Shown here: positions 54,459 through 63,807 of the stretch, in pieces
Layout: every line of letters starts with the position of its first letter
Numbering within the stretch: position 1 is the first letter of the stretch
Assembly: GCA_030425485.1 (NCBI GenBank)
Contig: JAUIAM010000005.1
Coordinates: 161,710-225,709 of the forward strand
Direction: 5' to 3'
From: Verrucomicrobiia bacterium
Lineage (GTDB): Bacteria > Verrucomicrobiota > Verrucomicrobiia > Opitutales > Cerasicoccaceae
DNA: 64,000 nt
Notes under the pieces: model-generated
Told to the model about the DNA's origin: nothing
The model's input: only the letters and a program-made list of their open reading frames with translations
Database searches by the model: none
Program-made: the position numbers and the translations under genes

Positions 54459-57400
54459 TTGCAATCCGTTCGAGCGTAGACCCGACGCCTGCCCGAGAGG
54501 TAGACGAGTGCGAGTAGCCCTGTCCAGAGAGCCGCCATAGACGGTTCGGGTACCACATTAAAGCCGTAGTCGCCACCATCTTGCCAATAGGTGATGTTGA
54601 GCGGCGAAACGAGGTTTCCGTTGAGCCACACTTCCCAGTTTTCCATGGAGCCTATGATGGATTCGAAACCGCTAAAGAGTGTCCAGTCAGTGTGGTACGG
54701 GCTCGAGTGGTCAAGCGTTGCGATGTTGAGGATGCCCTCTTCTTCAAGTGTCAGGATATCCATCGTGCCCACGCCCTCAACTAAGTCGGAACCGCTGGAG
54801 TCGATCTCGAAGTCATAGGTGGAGCCATCCTGCAAGGTCAGCTCGGCATCCTCGATGTAAAGCGTGCCGACACTGTGCCCCGGCGCAATGGTACTACCGC
54901 TTCGGAAGCTCGCATCCGTAGCAAGCGTTCCACTACCGCCAACGGTACCACCATAGAGGTACATGTTACCCGAGATAACGGAGCCGTCCTGAAGGTCTAC
55001 CTTCGCATCGTTGTACATGTAGAAACGGTTGGTGATGGTCGCACCATCTTGCATGACGAGGGTGGAATCCTCGCGCAGGTAGACATAGCCACCAATGCCT
55101 ACATGATCACGCAGGATGGTGGTGGAGGTGCCGTAGGTGTACAGACGCCCGGATGCAGCCGAAGAAGACTGGATATCCAGCGTGCCCGCGTATGCATAGT
55201 TATAACCTGTGCGCGTGGACGATGAGGTCAGGACCATCGTACCGTCACCATACTTGCGCAGCGTACCCGAACCGTCGAACTCCGTCCCAACCGAATAGGT
55301 GTGCCCGCTGTCGGCAATATCCAGGTTAAACTGACTGCCGCTGACAGGAACCGACAAGTTGACAAACCCTCCTCCTGAGATCTTGAGCGTGCCCCCGTTG
55401 AATTGCAGCGTCCCGCTACCGAGCTGGCTCTGGCTATCAATTTCCACCGTACCGCTGGCGATGTTGACACCACCGGTGTGGGTATTCGCCCCCAAGAGCC
55501 TGAGCGTACCGCTCCCGTGCGAACCGATCGCGCGGTCACCACTCAGTCCGCCACCGAGCTCGAAGGTATGGCCTGCATCAGCGACGGCGATTTTCAGTTC
55601 ACCGGCCGGATCAACACTCAGCGTACGTGAGGTGCTCGACATGCTTGTGCCTTCGATGCGCAATGTGCCACCGGAGAACTGGATGGCATTAGCCGCATCA
55701 CCGAGGTTGTTCTCGGAGCTGACTGCAAGCTGGCCGCCATCGAGCTGGACCGTACCGACAAAGGTATTGTTACCAGAAAGGGTTTGGATGGACGACCCGG
55801 CATTGATGACATCACCCGTCCCGGCAATGACCCCGCCGAAGTCGCTGGCTGCCGTCGCGCCAAGGGTCAAAGCACCAGAGCTTTCACCCAGTGAAATGCT
55901 CCCCTGGCCGGATAAACCGCGCACTTGATGCGCGTAACCATCGAGATCAAAGCTCGCGCCCTCATTCACGTAAAGATGAGAATCAGACGAGATGGATTGC
56001 GCGACTCCGGCACGCAGCGTGCCACCGCTAACCTCGGTATCGCCGGTGTAAGTTTGCTGCGCGGTTAAGGTAAGTACGGAACCGACGCCACCCTCGCTAA
56101 TAAAATCCCCCGTCCCCGAGATGACGTTGTCAAAGGATTGTTCTCCCGACACAAGCATTTCGACACGAGAGTGGTTTGTGATGTCTCGCCCGAGCGAATC
56201 AGCACTGCCACGCAGCGCACCCGCACTGATGACGGTCTCCCCCGTATAGCTCTTTGCCCCGTCAAAAACAAGTGTGCCAGCTCCCGTTTTGACCAAGCCA
56301 TCGCTACCTTGAAGATCGCTGGAGATCGTTGCCATGTACTCCGGGTCGCTGATGATTACCCCGCGGTTTCCTGCACCGAGGGTGATAGACTCGCCATCGA
56401 TTTGATAGCTGCCCGCGAACTGCAAGGCGCCCACGGTTTCCCCTTCGATCAAGGTAACATTTGACTCCACGAAGGCGCGCGTATCGCCGTCGGCTTCACT
56501 GTCCCAACCGGCAAGCAGCGTTTCACCGGCGTAATTCATGACGCCCAGTGCCTCAAAATCCAGACCGCCCGATCCCCAGGTTACCCAGGCATCGTAAATA
56601 CCGTTACCGTTGGCATCCTCAAAGGTGCCGTCACCCGGGATGTCCACGATTTTCACGTAGTTGATGTTATTCAGGTCAACCTTCCCGGCGATGACATCCG
56701 CATGGCTTTCCAGATCCGAAAGATCAAATGGCGTCCCCCAGCTTTCACCGTAAGCGTTGGCGTGCTTGCCGACGAGGTTGTAGATATTGCTGACGTCCTG
56801 CGTGAGATAGGCGGTGCTCCCGGTAGGAGTGTCGTTGAGGTACGAACTCGGAAAACGCACGTAGTCCACGCCATTGGTTGAGACTTCTACATAGCCCAGC
56901 TCGGCAAACATCATCCCGGCCACACTGCCCGCCCCGGTATTGTAGTTGGAGACGAACCCGTTTTCAAACGCGGCGAAATCGGCCCCTGCTCCATTACTGA
57001 TGGGGTCGTCAAAGGTCAGGATAAGTGTGCCCAATGGGTGGGTTGATGGGTCGGCGACGTGGTCGGCAATTTCGGTCGAATCCATATCGCCCATTGAGAC
57101 GGTATCCATGTTGTTCCCGGTCACGGGCCCCAGCGCCAGCGTGGGATCAGCAAACTGAGAACCGATCCCGTTTTGCCCATAGGTGCCGACGTTGTCCGAC
57201 GGATCGTAAAGGGTGTAACCCGAAGCCCACCCCTGAAAGACCGGGTTGACGTAGTTATCGTTGCTGTCACTTGCAGCGACACCCTCGCCTGCCGTACCGA
57301 CGAAACCAGCGACACCGGCATCGGTGAACCCAGCTTCGGTCGCCCCGCCTTTACCGGGTGAATAGGGCCCCGCTTCCAGGGCAACGGGCAGGCAAAGCGC

Positions 57401-57460
57401 AGTCACCGTAGCAAGCAAGCCCTTGTTCCTGTAGAGAAAATTGAGACGTATGTGTTTCAT
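54455..57460 (-). CDS. PEP-CTERM surface protein with autotransporter-associated beta-strand repeats
   Basis: This 1001-residue exported protein has a signal peptide (about 1-30), the FENGF-type domain (about 45-310), then about 600 residues of beta-strand repeats of the autotransporter-associated type (DGLVKTGAGTLVFDGAKSY and related words), and a C-terminal PEP-CTERM signal: VPEPS at about 970, a hydrophobic segment and RRR. It should be a long beta-helical fibre anchored or released at the cell surface by exosortase. It follows the PEP-CTERM propeller by 33 bases and overlaps the next gene by 4 bases. Confidence 0.82.
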   Translation of the reverse strand: MKHIRLNFLYRNKGLLATVTALCLPVALEAGPYSPGKGGATEAGFTDAGVAGFVGTAGEGVAASDSNDNYVNPVFQGWASGYTLYDPSDNVGTYGQNGIGSQFADPTLALGPVTGNNMDTVSMGDMDSTEIADHVADPSTHPLGTLILTFDDPISNGAGADFAAFENGFVSNYNTGAGSVAGMMFAELGYVEVSTNGVDYVRFPSSYLNDTPTGSTAYLTQDVSNIYNLVGKHANAYGESWGTPFDLSDLESHADVIAGKVDLNNINYVKIVDIPGDGTFEDANGNGIYDAWVTWGSGGLDFEALGVMNYAGETLLAGWDSEADGDTRAFVESNVTLIEGETVGALQFAGSYQIDGESITLGAGNRGVIISDPEYMATISSDLQGSDGLVKTGAGTLVFDGAKSYTGETVISAGALRGSADSLGRDITNHSRVEMLVSGEQSFDNVISGTGDFISEGGVGSVLTLTAQQTYTGDTEVSGGTLRAGVAQSISSDSHLYVNEGASFDLDGYAHQVRGLSGQGSISLGESSGALTLGATAASDFGGVIAGTGDVINAGSSIQTLSGNNTFVGTVQLDGGQLAVSSENNLGDAANAIQFSGGTLRIEGTSMSSTSRTLSVDPAGELKIAVADAGHTFELGGGLSGDRAIGSHGSGTLRLLGANTHTGGVNIASGTVEIDSQSQLGSGTLQFNGGTLKISGGGFVNLSVPVSGSQFNLDIADSGHTYSVGTEFDGSGTLRKYGDGTMVLTSSSTRTGYNYAYAGTLDIQSSSAASGRLYTYGTSTTILRDHVGIGGYVYLREDSTLVMQDGATITNRFYMYNDAKVDLQDGSVISGNMYLYGGTVGGSGTLATDASFRSGSTIAPGHSVGTLYIEDAELTLQDGSTYDFEIDSSGSDLVEGVGTMDILTLEEEGILNIATLDHSSPYHTDWTLFSGFESIIGSMENWEVWLNGNLVSPLNITYWQDGGDYGFNVVPEPSMAALWTGLLALVYLSGRRRVYARTDCK

Positions 57461-57492
57461 TTTGAAGATGGCAATGGGTAGTAAACAAATCG

Positions 57493-58578
57493 TTATGCGC
57501 TCTTACGTCGCCGATGATAGAGTGCGAACAGCAGGACGAGCGTCCCCAGCGTATGGGCGTAAACGGATGGCTCAGGCACAAGGCTGATTCCCCAGATGCT
57601 GCCACCAAAGCCGGAGGAGAAGTAAAGCGGGTCACCTGCCATGAAATCGCCTTCGATAGACATGGCGCCGTACCAGTCCATGAAATCAGTGGACGACAAA
57701 ATCGTGATGTACTCGCCCGTCTCCGGATCGAGCATGGCCAGGATGTGTTCGCTACCGTTAACTGCAAAGAAGATGTTTCCCGCATCGTCTACAGCCAGAC
57801 CGTTACCGCCCCCGGGTACAGCCCAGGCATCGTCAGCATCTCCCAGCGTCAAAAAGTTATCCACCGCGCCCGGTTCGTAGAGGTCATCCGTCACCGATGC
57901 CACCTGCTCGGCAGACCAGCGGTAGAGCATGGAAGTCGAATATGTGGCGTAATAGAAATCGCCATTAGGGGCGACGGCGAGGTAGGCCGAGTTACCCGCC
58001 GTTTCGATCAGCGTATCGTGACGCGCAGGGTCTCCGCCGGGTGTGGCCAGATGATCAAAGGCAAAAATATAATTATCCTGGCCATAGCCACCGTTCCAGG
58101 GTTGGGCTAAGCCGGATACATACAACTGGCTATTGTGGACCTGCCCCCCGTAGGCGTTGATCATGCTCACGCCGGAAACACCTGGCGTCTGCCATTCGCC
58201 CGCGTTGGTGTCATAAACGTAAACGTCACTATCGGACATCCCGTAAACCGTGGCCGCGTAGAAGAGTCCATTCGTGGAATCATAAACGCCAAAGGCGTCC
58301 CCGTAGCCGTTCGTGCGCGTACCATTGGGCGGTAGTCCGATGTCGCTAGTTTCGCCCGTGGAAACATCGTATATTGAGTAGCCGCTGTCGGCCGTCCAAG
58401 AGTGTATATAGCCGTCGGCGTAGGTGAATTGCCCTTCCGGATATACCCCCGTATCGACGACATGGTACTGGGCCAAGGCCAGGCTGCCAGCGATGAGCGG
58501 AGTAATCAGAGCGCATGAGTATGAAAGCCCTCGGCGGGTAAGCCCCCGAAAGCGTGAAGTTGTAAGTAGGTTTTTCAT
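57493..58578 (-). CDS. PEP-CTERM protein with a beta-propeller-like domain
   Basis: This 361-residue exported protein has a basic leader and signal peptide (about 1-36), then repeated blade-like units (GQFTYADGYIHSWT, then NSQLYVSGLAQPW, GNSAYLAVAPNGDFYYA, GNGLAVDDAGNIFFAV), suggesting a six- or seven-bladed propeller. It ends in VPEPSVYAH, a hydrophobic stretch and RRRKSA, a PEP-CTERM signal. It heads the four-gene surface operon. Near-palindromic operator candidates lie just upstream. Confidence 0.78.
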   Translation of the reverse strand: MKNLLTTSRFRGLTRRGLSYSCALITPLIAGSLALAQYHVVDTGVYPEGQFTYADGYIHSWTADSGYSIYDVSTGETSDIGLPPNGTRTNGYGDAFGVYDSTNGLFYAATVYGMSDSDVYVYDTNAGEWQTPGVSGVSMINAYGGQVHNSQLYVSGLAQPWNGGYGQDNYIFAFDHLATPGGDPARHDTLIETAGNSAYLAVAPNGDFYYATYSTSMLYRWSAEQVASVTDDLYEPGAVDNFLTLGDADDAWAVPGGGNGLAVDDAGNIFFAVNGSEHILAMLDPETGEYITILSSTDFMDWYGAMSIEGDFMAGDPLYFSSGFGGSIWGISLVPEPSVYAHTLGTLVLLFALYHRRRKSA

Positions 58579-58893
58579 CTGGACCGATTATTGACACTTA
58601 AGTGCCAATAAAGGGCCAACCAAACGAAGATGGCAGTCTACTGTCAATAAGAAACAGACGCACGCACATCGCAATTACGCAAATACATCCCAGGATAAGA
58701 TACTCTAATCGATGCCACTGATGCTCCAACTGCCCTCGACCCTCTTCAGAAGGCCAATCGGGGTGCGCTTATTACCGCAAAGAGGACCCGTTGAGACTGC
58801 GGGCCAAGCACATGGACATCGCCGAGAAGCCTGTGCGAAAGACGTTCGAAGACTCGGATACGATACATTCCCACATGCTATCCCATTTCGGCG
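58579..58893. other. Intergenic region with a possible coding remnant
   Basis: Apart from the operator pair, a plus-strand frame across about 58761-58890 reads YYRKEDPLRLRAKHMDIAEK and FEDSDTIHSHMLSHFGA, which looks like degraded protein-coding sequence rather than noise. It has no start and runs into the convergent SGNH gene. I could not name a family. Confidence 0.35.
58591..58647. promoter_or_regulatory. Pair of near-palindromic operator candidates
   Basis: Site 1, TTGACACTTAAGTGCCAA (58591-58608), has a perfect 10-base core (CACTTAAGTG) and one mismatched pair. Site 2, TGGCAGTCTACTGTCAA (58631-58647), has the same outer half-sites. Their centres are about 40 bases apart, near four helical turns. 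They lie 13 and 53 bases upstream of the propeller gene and could bind a dimeric repressor twice. Confidence 0.5.
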
Positions 58894-59901
58894 CTAACGA
58901 GCATCCAGCAGTTCGGGGAGGATTTTCGATGCCGCACGCTCTCCAATCATGACGTAACCTTCGGCCGACGGGTGAAGATTGTCGGGCAGAAGGTGGGCTT
59001 CTTGTGGGTTGAGAAGTTCGAAGCCTTCAAAAAGAAAGACCTTATCATCGCCATAGCTGCGCAAGGCATCCCATGCTCGCCGAAGCTCCTGCCGATAATC
59101 TTCCAAGGTCATTCCCACGGCGTTCTTATTGGTTTCCCGCTCACAGGCATAGATAGGGGTAATAAGCCCAATCGGAGTCCGAGGGTGCTTTTCTCTAATA
59201 ACCTGAATCATACCAATAACCGCAGGGCAAAATGTTCGAGAGTTTAGGGATGAGTTTGCATAGACATTAATCCCTAGCTTCATCGTTATAATGTCCGCAT
59301 CACAGTCGCGCATCGCTCGTCCGATATTCGAGTCCAAGTGACACTCACCGCCATAACCCATTGACGTCAAATTAAGGTCATGCTTACGCGCTGCCACCGA
59401 AGGCCAAGTCAGGCATGGGTTTTCGCTGGAACGGCAATGCGTTATGGAACTTCCGTATGTCAGCCACTTCAAGCGGGCATCCTCGGTGGGCATGAGGCTG
59501 AACCCCTCCTCGACACCAAGTGAACGCAGCTTGGCCGTTGCGAAGACAGGCAACCATATCTCATAAGCACACATGCCCGATTCCGGTAACGCGAACCGCC
59601 AGATTGATTCATTTGAGTTCACCTTTTGCTGCGTGAGTATTTCGTTATTGCAACTGAGACAAAGGTAGCTGTTCGGCTCTTCCGAGACATCGAAGTCGGC
59701 CTCCAGCTCCACCATCTGACTATTCGTTTCAAAACGGATTCTCACACCGGAAGGCTTCTCTGCTTTTGCGGTGATGTCGCCAAATGTCGCATATAGCGCG
59801 TGCTCGGAATGCGGCAATCGCCAGGGTTGAATGCCATCCCGATGTGCCTGAAGGCTGATGGCCCCGTACACATAATCTCCGTCAATGGGTATTCGTTTCA
59901 T
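58894..59901 (-). CDS. SGNH/GDSL-type esterase with N-terminal beta domain
   Basis: This 335-residue protein joins a beta-sandwich part (about 1-140) to an SGNH hydrolase domain. Block I is YGSSITHC with the likely nucleophile Ser152 (GSS in place of GDS), block II is the Gly in MGYGGECH, block III is LGIN with Asn212, and block V is LPDNLHPS with Asp307 and His310. No signal peptide is seen, so it probably acts in the cytoplasm on imported acetylated sugars. It is the last gene of the beta-glucuronidase operon. Confidence 0.8.
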   Translation of the reverse strand: MKRIPIDGDYVYGAISLQAHRDGIQPWRLPHSEHALYATFGDITAKAEKPSGVRIRFETNSQMVELEADFDVSEEPNSYLCLSCNNEILTQQKVNSNESIWRFALPESGMCAYEIWLPVFATAKLRSLGVEEGFSLMPTEDARLKWLTYGSSITHCRSSENPCLTWPSVAARKHDLNLTSMGYGGECHLDSNIGRAMRDCDADIITMKLGINVYANSSLNSRTFCPAVIGMIQVIREKHPRTPIGLITPIYACERETNKNAVGMTLEDYRQELRRAWDALRSYGDDKVFLFEGFELLNPQEAHLLPDNLHPSAEGYVMIGERAASKILPELLDAR

Positions 59902-59960
59902 GCGTAATCGTGTGCATCCTCTTGAGGTAATGCGTATGGTTGAAAACTATCATCGCATTA

Positions 59961-61244
59961 TCAAGCGATCAGGCTCTCCAGGTCAGCCATAAAAACACGC
60001 CGGGTATTGTCATGCCGGGCGACACCATTAAAAACCACATACCTCCAGCTCCTATCCCATGCCGGATGAGGGTCTACACGCAGCACATTTGTAGGCTGTG
60101 GTTCTGTTCGTACACCAACATGCAACAAATGGGTCTCTGAACCGCCCGACAGCGAAATCCATCTCAATGGGACACGCTTATCCGCATCTGCCATGGGTTC
60201 ATTCTCGTAAGCATCAGTCAAAATGTGTGAACCATTCGGATGCACGGTTGGGTGGCCTGAACCGACAACATCTAAAAGTAAGGGCGAGAGCTTATGTCCC
60301 TGATAATCCGTTTGGACAAATTTCAATCCATCTCCAAACCCTCCAAGGTTCATGGAGATTCGCTTACTGTCAGGAAACCAATTAACATGGTGACCACCAT
60401 TCGCCCATGCCACCGCTGGCACCGCATTATGGATGTCGCTACCGTCTGGCTTGACCGTCAGGACATCGTAGCGGATCTGCTGGTCAGGGTCATGCGAGGC
60501 AATCAGGTTGTGCCGCAATCCTCCGGCCACCGGGAAACGCCTAACCGTGAAGATTAAGCGCTCGCCACTGGGGCTCCATTTGGAGTGAAAGCCGTAGACC
60601 TCCCACTGTGTCAAAACCGAATCATCCAGCTCAGGAATTTTATGTACAACCTCGGATAGTGATAGGGCTAAACGGCGCTCGCCTGTCTCCAAGTTTGTAA
60701 TAAACAAACCATCATCATCGGGTGCCCCAATATTTCTTCCCACGCGATCCTGCGGAAGCAGTACTCCATAGCCGAACTGCGTCCGCATCATTTTTTCCAA
60801 TGAACATGACGCCGCGTACCTGCCATCCGGTGACACATGGTAGACCCCTCCATAGATGCAATCACGCTTACCGGTTAGTGGATTCAAGCGGACAAGCATG
60901 GGCTTCCAGGTTTGAGTATCCACATCATTATAGACGAGCACATCATCGCTAGCCCCCCAATTGATATTGGCCCCTAGCTGAAATTCCCACCCCCGCGTCT
61001 TGGCGACCACTCTCTCCTCACCAGTAAGTAAGTCTACCAGTACGATGTGTCCGACTTCCCCCGGTTTGTTCAGACGCTGCTCATGCGGAAAACGGAACAA
61101 TGCGATATAGCGCCCAGAGGGACTTATCGGGCATGTATCAAAAAAGCGATGGATGCAGCGGCCTTCATGCGGGGTCAAGCACCATACGGGGACGCGGGCG
61201 TCAAAGTCCTGTACAGCAGGAAATGCTAGCGGGTTAAACTTCAT
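59961..61244 (-). CDS. TolB-like beta-propeller, possible PL22-type oligouronide lyase
   Basis: This 427-residue protein without signal peptide has repeated propeller blades (CPISPSGRYIALFRF, HVSPDGRYAASCSLE, SKWSPSGERLIFTVRRF, GSGHPTVHPNGSHILTDAY). The GGHHVNWFPDSKR and SGHPTVHPNG stretches cluster His residues that could form a metal site, as in cytoplasmic oligogalacturonate lyases (PL22). The placement beside beta-glucuronidase and an SGNH esterase supports a role on uronic-acid oligosaccharides. Lyase activity is inferred, not shown. Confidence 0.62.
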   Translation of the reverse strand: MKFNPLAFPAVQDFDARVPVWCLTPHEGRCIHRFFDTCPISPSGRYIALFRFPHEQRLNKPGEVGHIVLVDLLTGEERVVAKTRGWEFQLGANINWGASDDVLVYNDVDTQTWKPMLVRLNPLTGKRDCIYGGVYHVSPDGRYAASCSLEKMMRTQFGYGVLLPQDRVGRNIGAPDDDGLFITNLETGERRLALSLSEVVHKIPELDDSVLTQWEVYGFHSKWSPSGERLIFTVRRFPVAGGLRHNLIASHDPDQQIRYDVLTVKPDGSDIHNAVPAVAWANGGHHVNWFPDSKRISMNLGGFGDGLKFVQTDYQGHKLSPLLLDVVGSGHPTVHPNGSHILTDAYENEPMADADKRVPLRWISLSGGSETHLLHVGVRTEPQPTNVLRVDPHPAWDRSWRYVVFNGVARHDNTRRVFMADLESLIA

Positions 61245-61262
61245 CGTATGTACCAGCCATGC

Positions 61263-63026
61263 TCAGCGTGTTGGTTTCGCATCCGTATCGTTCCATAATT
61301 GACGCAAGGTGTGCGCAGCCAGCTTGGGTTGGCGGTCACGCGTGAAAACGCCCTTTTTATTTCCACCTACCCGATTGATGGTTTGAGCAGTTTTGAAGTC
61401 GGCAAAGTTCCAGACATGGGTCCCGATCAACCATGGCAAGTTGCGGACATGCTGGTATTGTTTGCAAATGGTATCGGCCTGATACTCTTCCGAAAATAGC
61501 ACCGGCGGGTCACTATGCAGCCCTGCAACAGCGTCGGCCCCGAACTCCGCCAGCAGAACCGGCCCATTTACCTGGAGATGAAAGGCCGTCAGTATATCGG
61601 TCAGCTTGTGCAGTGATCCGTCAATATCCCCTGTCTCGTGGTACCACCCGAAATACTTGTTAACGCCGATTAGGTCAAAGCACTCGGCACCACGGTTCTG
61701 CTGGGGAGACTCGTGGGCAACGTACATGACCGGACGGCTTGGGTCGGCCTCTCGGGCACAGGCGGCCATCTCTCTAAAGAATCGCTCCCCCGCATCCGAT
61801 TCGATATAAGGCTCGTTGGCCAGCGACCACAGGATTACCGAAGGATGATTGCGGTCGCGTTCAATCAACTCGCGTATTACCGCGCACGCTTGTTCGCGGC
61901 AGGCATCGGTATAGACGCGTTCACTGAGCGAAACAAAGGGAGTCTCGTCGATCACGAGAAAACCAAGTCGGTCTGCCATATCCAGCATTTCCTCCGCATA
62001 CGGATAATGAGATGTCCTGAAGGAGTTTGCTCCAATCCAGCGCATCAGGTCGTAATCACGGATCGCAACCGCCGGCGCCCATGCTTTACCCAGTATGGGA
62101 AAATCCTCATGTTTGCCAAAACCGTGGAGGAAAATCGGCTCACCGTTGAGCAAGAGCTCGTTGCCTCTAACTTCTACGGTACGGACACCGATCTGGAGCA
62201 CATACTCGTCCGCGACAGTTCCTGATTCGTCAACGAGTGTACACACACATTTGTACAGATGAGGGTCGGCAGGACACCACGGACGAACGGACGGGATGGT
62301 CAGTTTTGCTTCTACAGTCCCACCCTCAACGGAGGATTCCACGCCATAGGCCCCGGCTTCGACTCGCATGCGCAAACCGGTTTCCCGTGTGCGAATTTTG
62401 CCCGCAATCTCTATATGACCGCTACCAGCGTCGAGGCTGGTTCTCACCGAGAGGTCGCTAATGTGATCCCGATTAACCGCATAAAGCTGTACAGATCGGT
62501 GGATTCCGCCATAGGGGAAAAAATCGTAAGGCACATCCGGGCACCCAAGGCCAAAACCCGCACGGTCTTCATCCCGTCTGGCCTGCCCCGGAGGCAGGGA
62601 CATCCAACGCAATGTATTATCCACCGCAATCGTGAGGCGATGCGCTCCCGGCGACTTCAAGCCGCCTTTAAGTTCAAACTCAAACGGCAAATGTGGCCCG
62701 ATATGTTCTCCCAGGAGACACCCATCCACCCAGACCCGTGCATTGCCCGCTGTGCTACCAATGCGTAGGAAGACACAGCGCTCACCCCAAGAAGCAGGCA
62801 CGTAAAAATCGCGCTCGTACCACCCCTCGCCGTGGAATTCATGCAGATCGCGTAGCTGCTCATTCCAGCTTCCGGGCACAGCTAATTCCAGGGCATTGAC
62901 AGGCAGTCCATCGGGCCAGCAATCCCCGCTCGCACGGTCTTCACGATTGGGAGCAAAGCGGTAGATACCGTCCAGGCCAACCAGCTCCCTATATGCATTT
63001 AATTTTGGATACAGCATTTCAGTCAC
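61263..63026 (-). CDS. uidA: Glycoside hydrolase family 2 beta-glucuronidase
   Basis: This 587-residue enzyme should remove terminal glucuronic acid from oligosaccharides. It has the sugar-binding, Ig-like and TIM-barrel domains of GH2. The acid/base is Glu405 (SLANEP), the nucleophile Glu494 (LLAEFGAD), and Asn556-x-Lys558 in VGGNKKGVFTRDRQPK is the N-x-K motif that recognises the uronate carboxylate, almost as in E. coli. The long active-site Loop 1 insert of gut enzymes is missing (VIDETPFVSLSERVY), a no-loop form that favours larger substrates. It lacks a signal peptide. Confidence 0.93.
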   Translation of the reverse strand: MTEMLYPKLNAYRELVGLDGIYRFAPNREDRASGDCWPDGLPVNALELAVPGSWNEQLRDLHEFHGEGWYERDFYVPASWGERCVFLRIGSTAGNARVWVDGCLLGEHIGPHLPFEFELKGGLKSPGAHRLTIAVDNTLRWMSLPPGQARRDEDRAGFGLGCPDVPYDFFPYGGIHRSVQLYAVNRDHISDLSVRTSLDAGSGHIEIAGKIRTRETGLRMRVEAGAYGVESSVEGGTVEAKLTIPSVRPWCPADPHLYKCVCTLVDESGTVADEYVLQIGVRTVEVRGNELLLNGEPIFLHGFGKHEDFPILGKAWAPAVAIRDYDLMRWIGANSFRTSHYPYAEEMLDMADRLGFLVIDETPFVSLSERVYTDACREQACAVIRELIERDRNHPSVILWSLANEPYIESDAGERFFREMAACAREADPSRPVMYVAHESPQQNRGAECFDLIGVNKYFGWYHETGDIDGSLHKLTDILTAFHLQVNGPVLLAEFGADAVAGLHSDPPVLFSEEYQADTICKQYQHVRNLPWLIGTHVWNFADFKTAQTINRVGGNKKGVFTRDRQPKLAAHTLRQLWNDTDAKPTR

Positions 63027-63058
63027 CTTATCGCCAGAGAGATCAAAGCCGTACTCGC

Positions 63059-63781
63059 CTATCGCTGGAATACCGTGTTTCGGTATTTGAGCTCGCCCAT
63101 GTTAATCACCTCCACATGCCCATCGACGAACAGAAACTTAGCCGCAGTATTGTTTTTCATTCGATAGCGAACATTTCCGGCATAGGCGTTTCCGTCCTTA
63201 TTATCTTCCAAGGGTACGGTGTCACCCAAGTCTCCTCCGAAGCCGGCAGATGTGAGTTTAAAATAGCTCGGGCGTAAGCCAGCCGGTGACATTCCACTAT
63301 CCTTTTGTGCGCTATCGGCGACAATGACCAATTCCGATGGATTCTGGATGGAGGCAATCTTGACTTGGTCATTGTAATTATTTGTGGAATAAGTCGGCAT
63401 CAGCAACTGGTGTGCGCTGTAATGCAGTGTCCCCCCATCAATGGTGGCACTTGGGTCTGTGAAGACTTCGCTTCGATAGGCATTGCTATTTGAATAGCGT
63501 GTCCCCGATTCCTGAATATACCCCGAAACCTCTAACCCCCAGTCTGAGACGTTCTGCTTCCAAGAGTATGGCAATTTGCCATCGTTATCAACGGCGTACA
63601 AGTGCAGCGCATTGCCAATCTGCTTTAGATTTGCTACCCCCCTGGACAGACGAGCTTGTTCGCGGATAGCTCCGAGCGTAGCAATTACAACCGCTGCCAA
63701 AACCGCGGTTATAGCCACAACCACCAATAACTCGATCAAGGAAAAAGCTCGCTGGCCCTTATGGGCAACTGTCTGGGGCAT
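63059..63781 (-). CDS. Pseudopilin-like protein with H...DG C-terminal motif
   Basis: This 240-residue protein has a prepilin motif (QRAFSLIELLVVVAITAVLAAV; Ala replaces Gly at the cleavage site, Glu5 kept). A long helix with ARLSRGVANLKQIGNALHLYA follows. Near the end KFLFVDGHVEVINMGEL is the DG-containing C-terminal motif of Hx9DG proteins. ATG 63781 is chosen over 63790. It lies 32 bases upstream of the beta-glucuronidase gene and is the pseudopilin of the third surface/glycan operon. Confidence 0.8.
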   Translation of the reverse strand: MPQTVAHKGQRAFSLIELLVVVAITAVLAAVVIATLGAIREQARLSRGVANLKQIGNALHLYAVDNDGKLPYSWKQNVSDWGLEVSGYIQESGTRYSNSNAYRSEVFTDPSATIDGGTLHYSAHQLLMPTYSTNNYNDQVKIASIQNPSELVIVADSAQKDSGMSPAGLRPSYFKLTSAGFGGDLGDTVPLEDNKDGNAYAGNVRYRMKNNTAAKFLFVDGHVEVINMGELKYRNTVFQR

Positions 63782-63807
63782 CGTATACATCTGGATATCT
63801 ATTTGAG

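Noticed and set aside
58714..58720. GCCACTG word suggesting a cobalamin riboswitch near the surface operon
   Set aside because: It lies on the strand opposite to the operon and lacks the other conserved blocks, so the match is chance.
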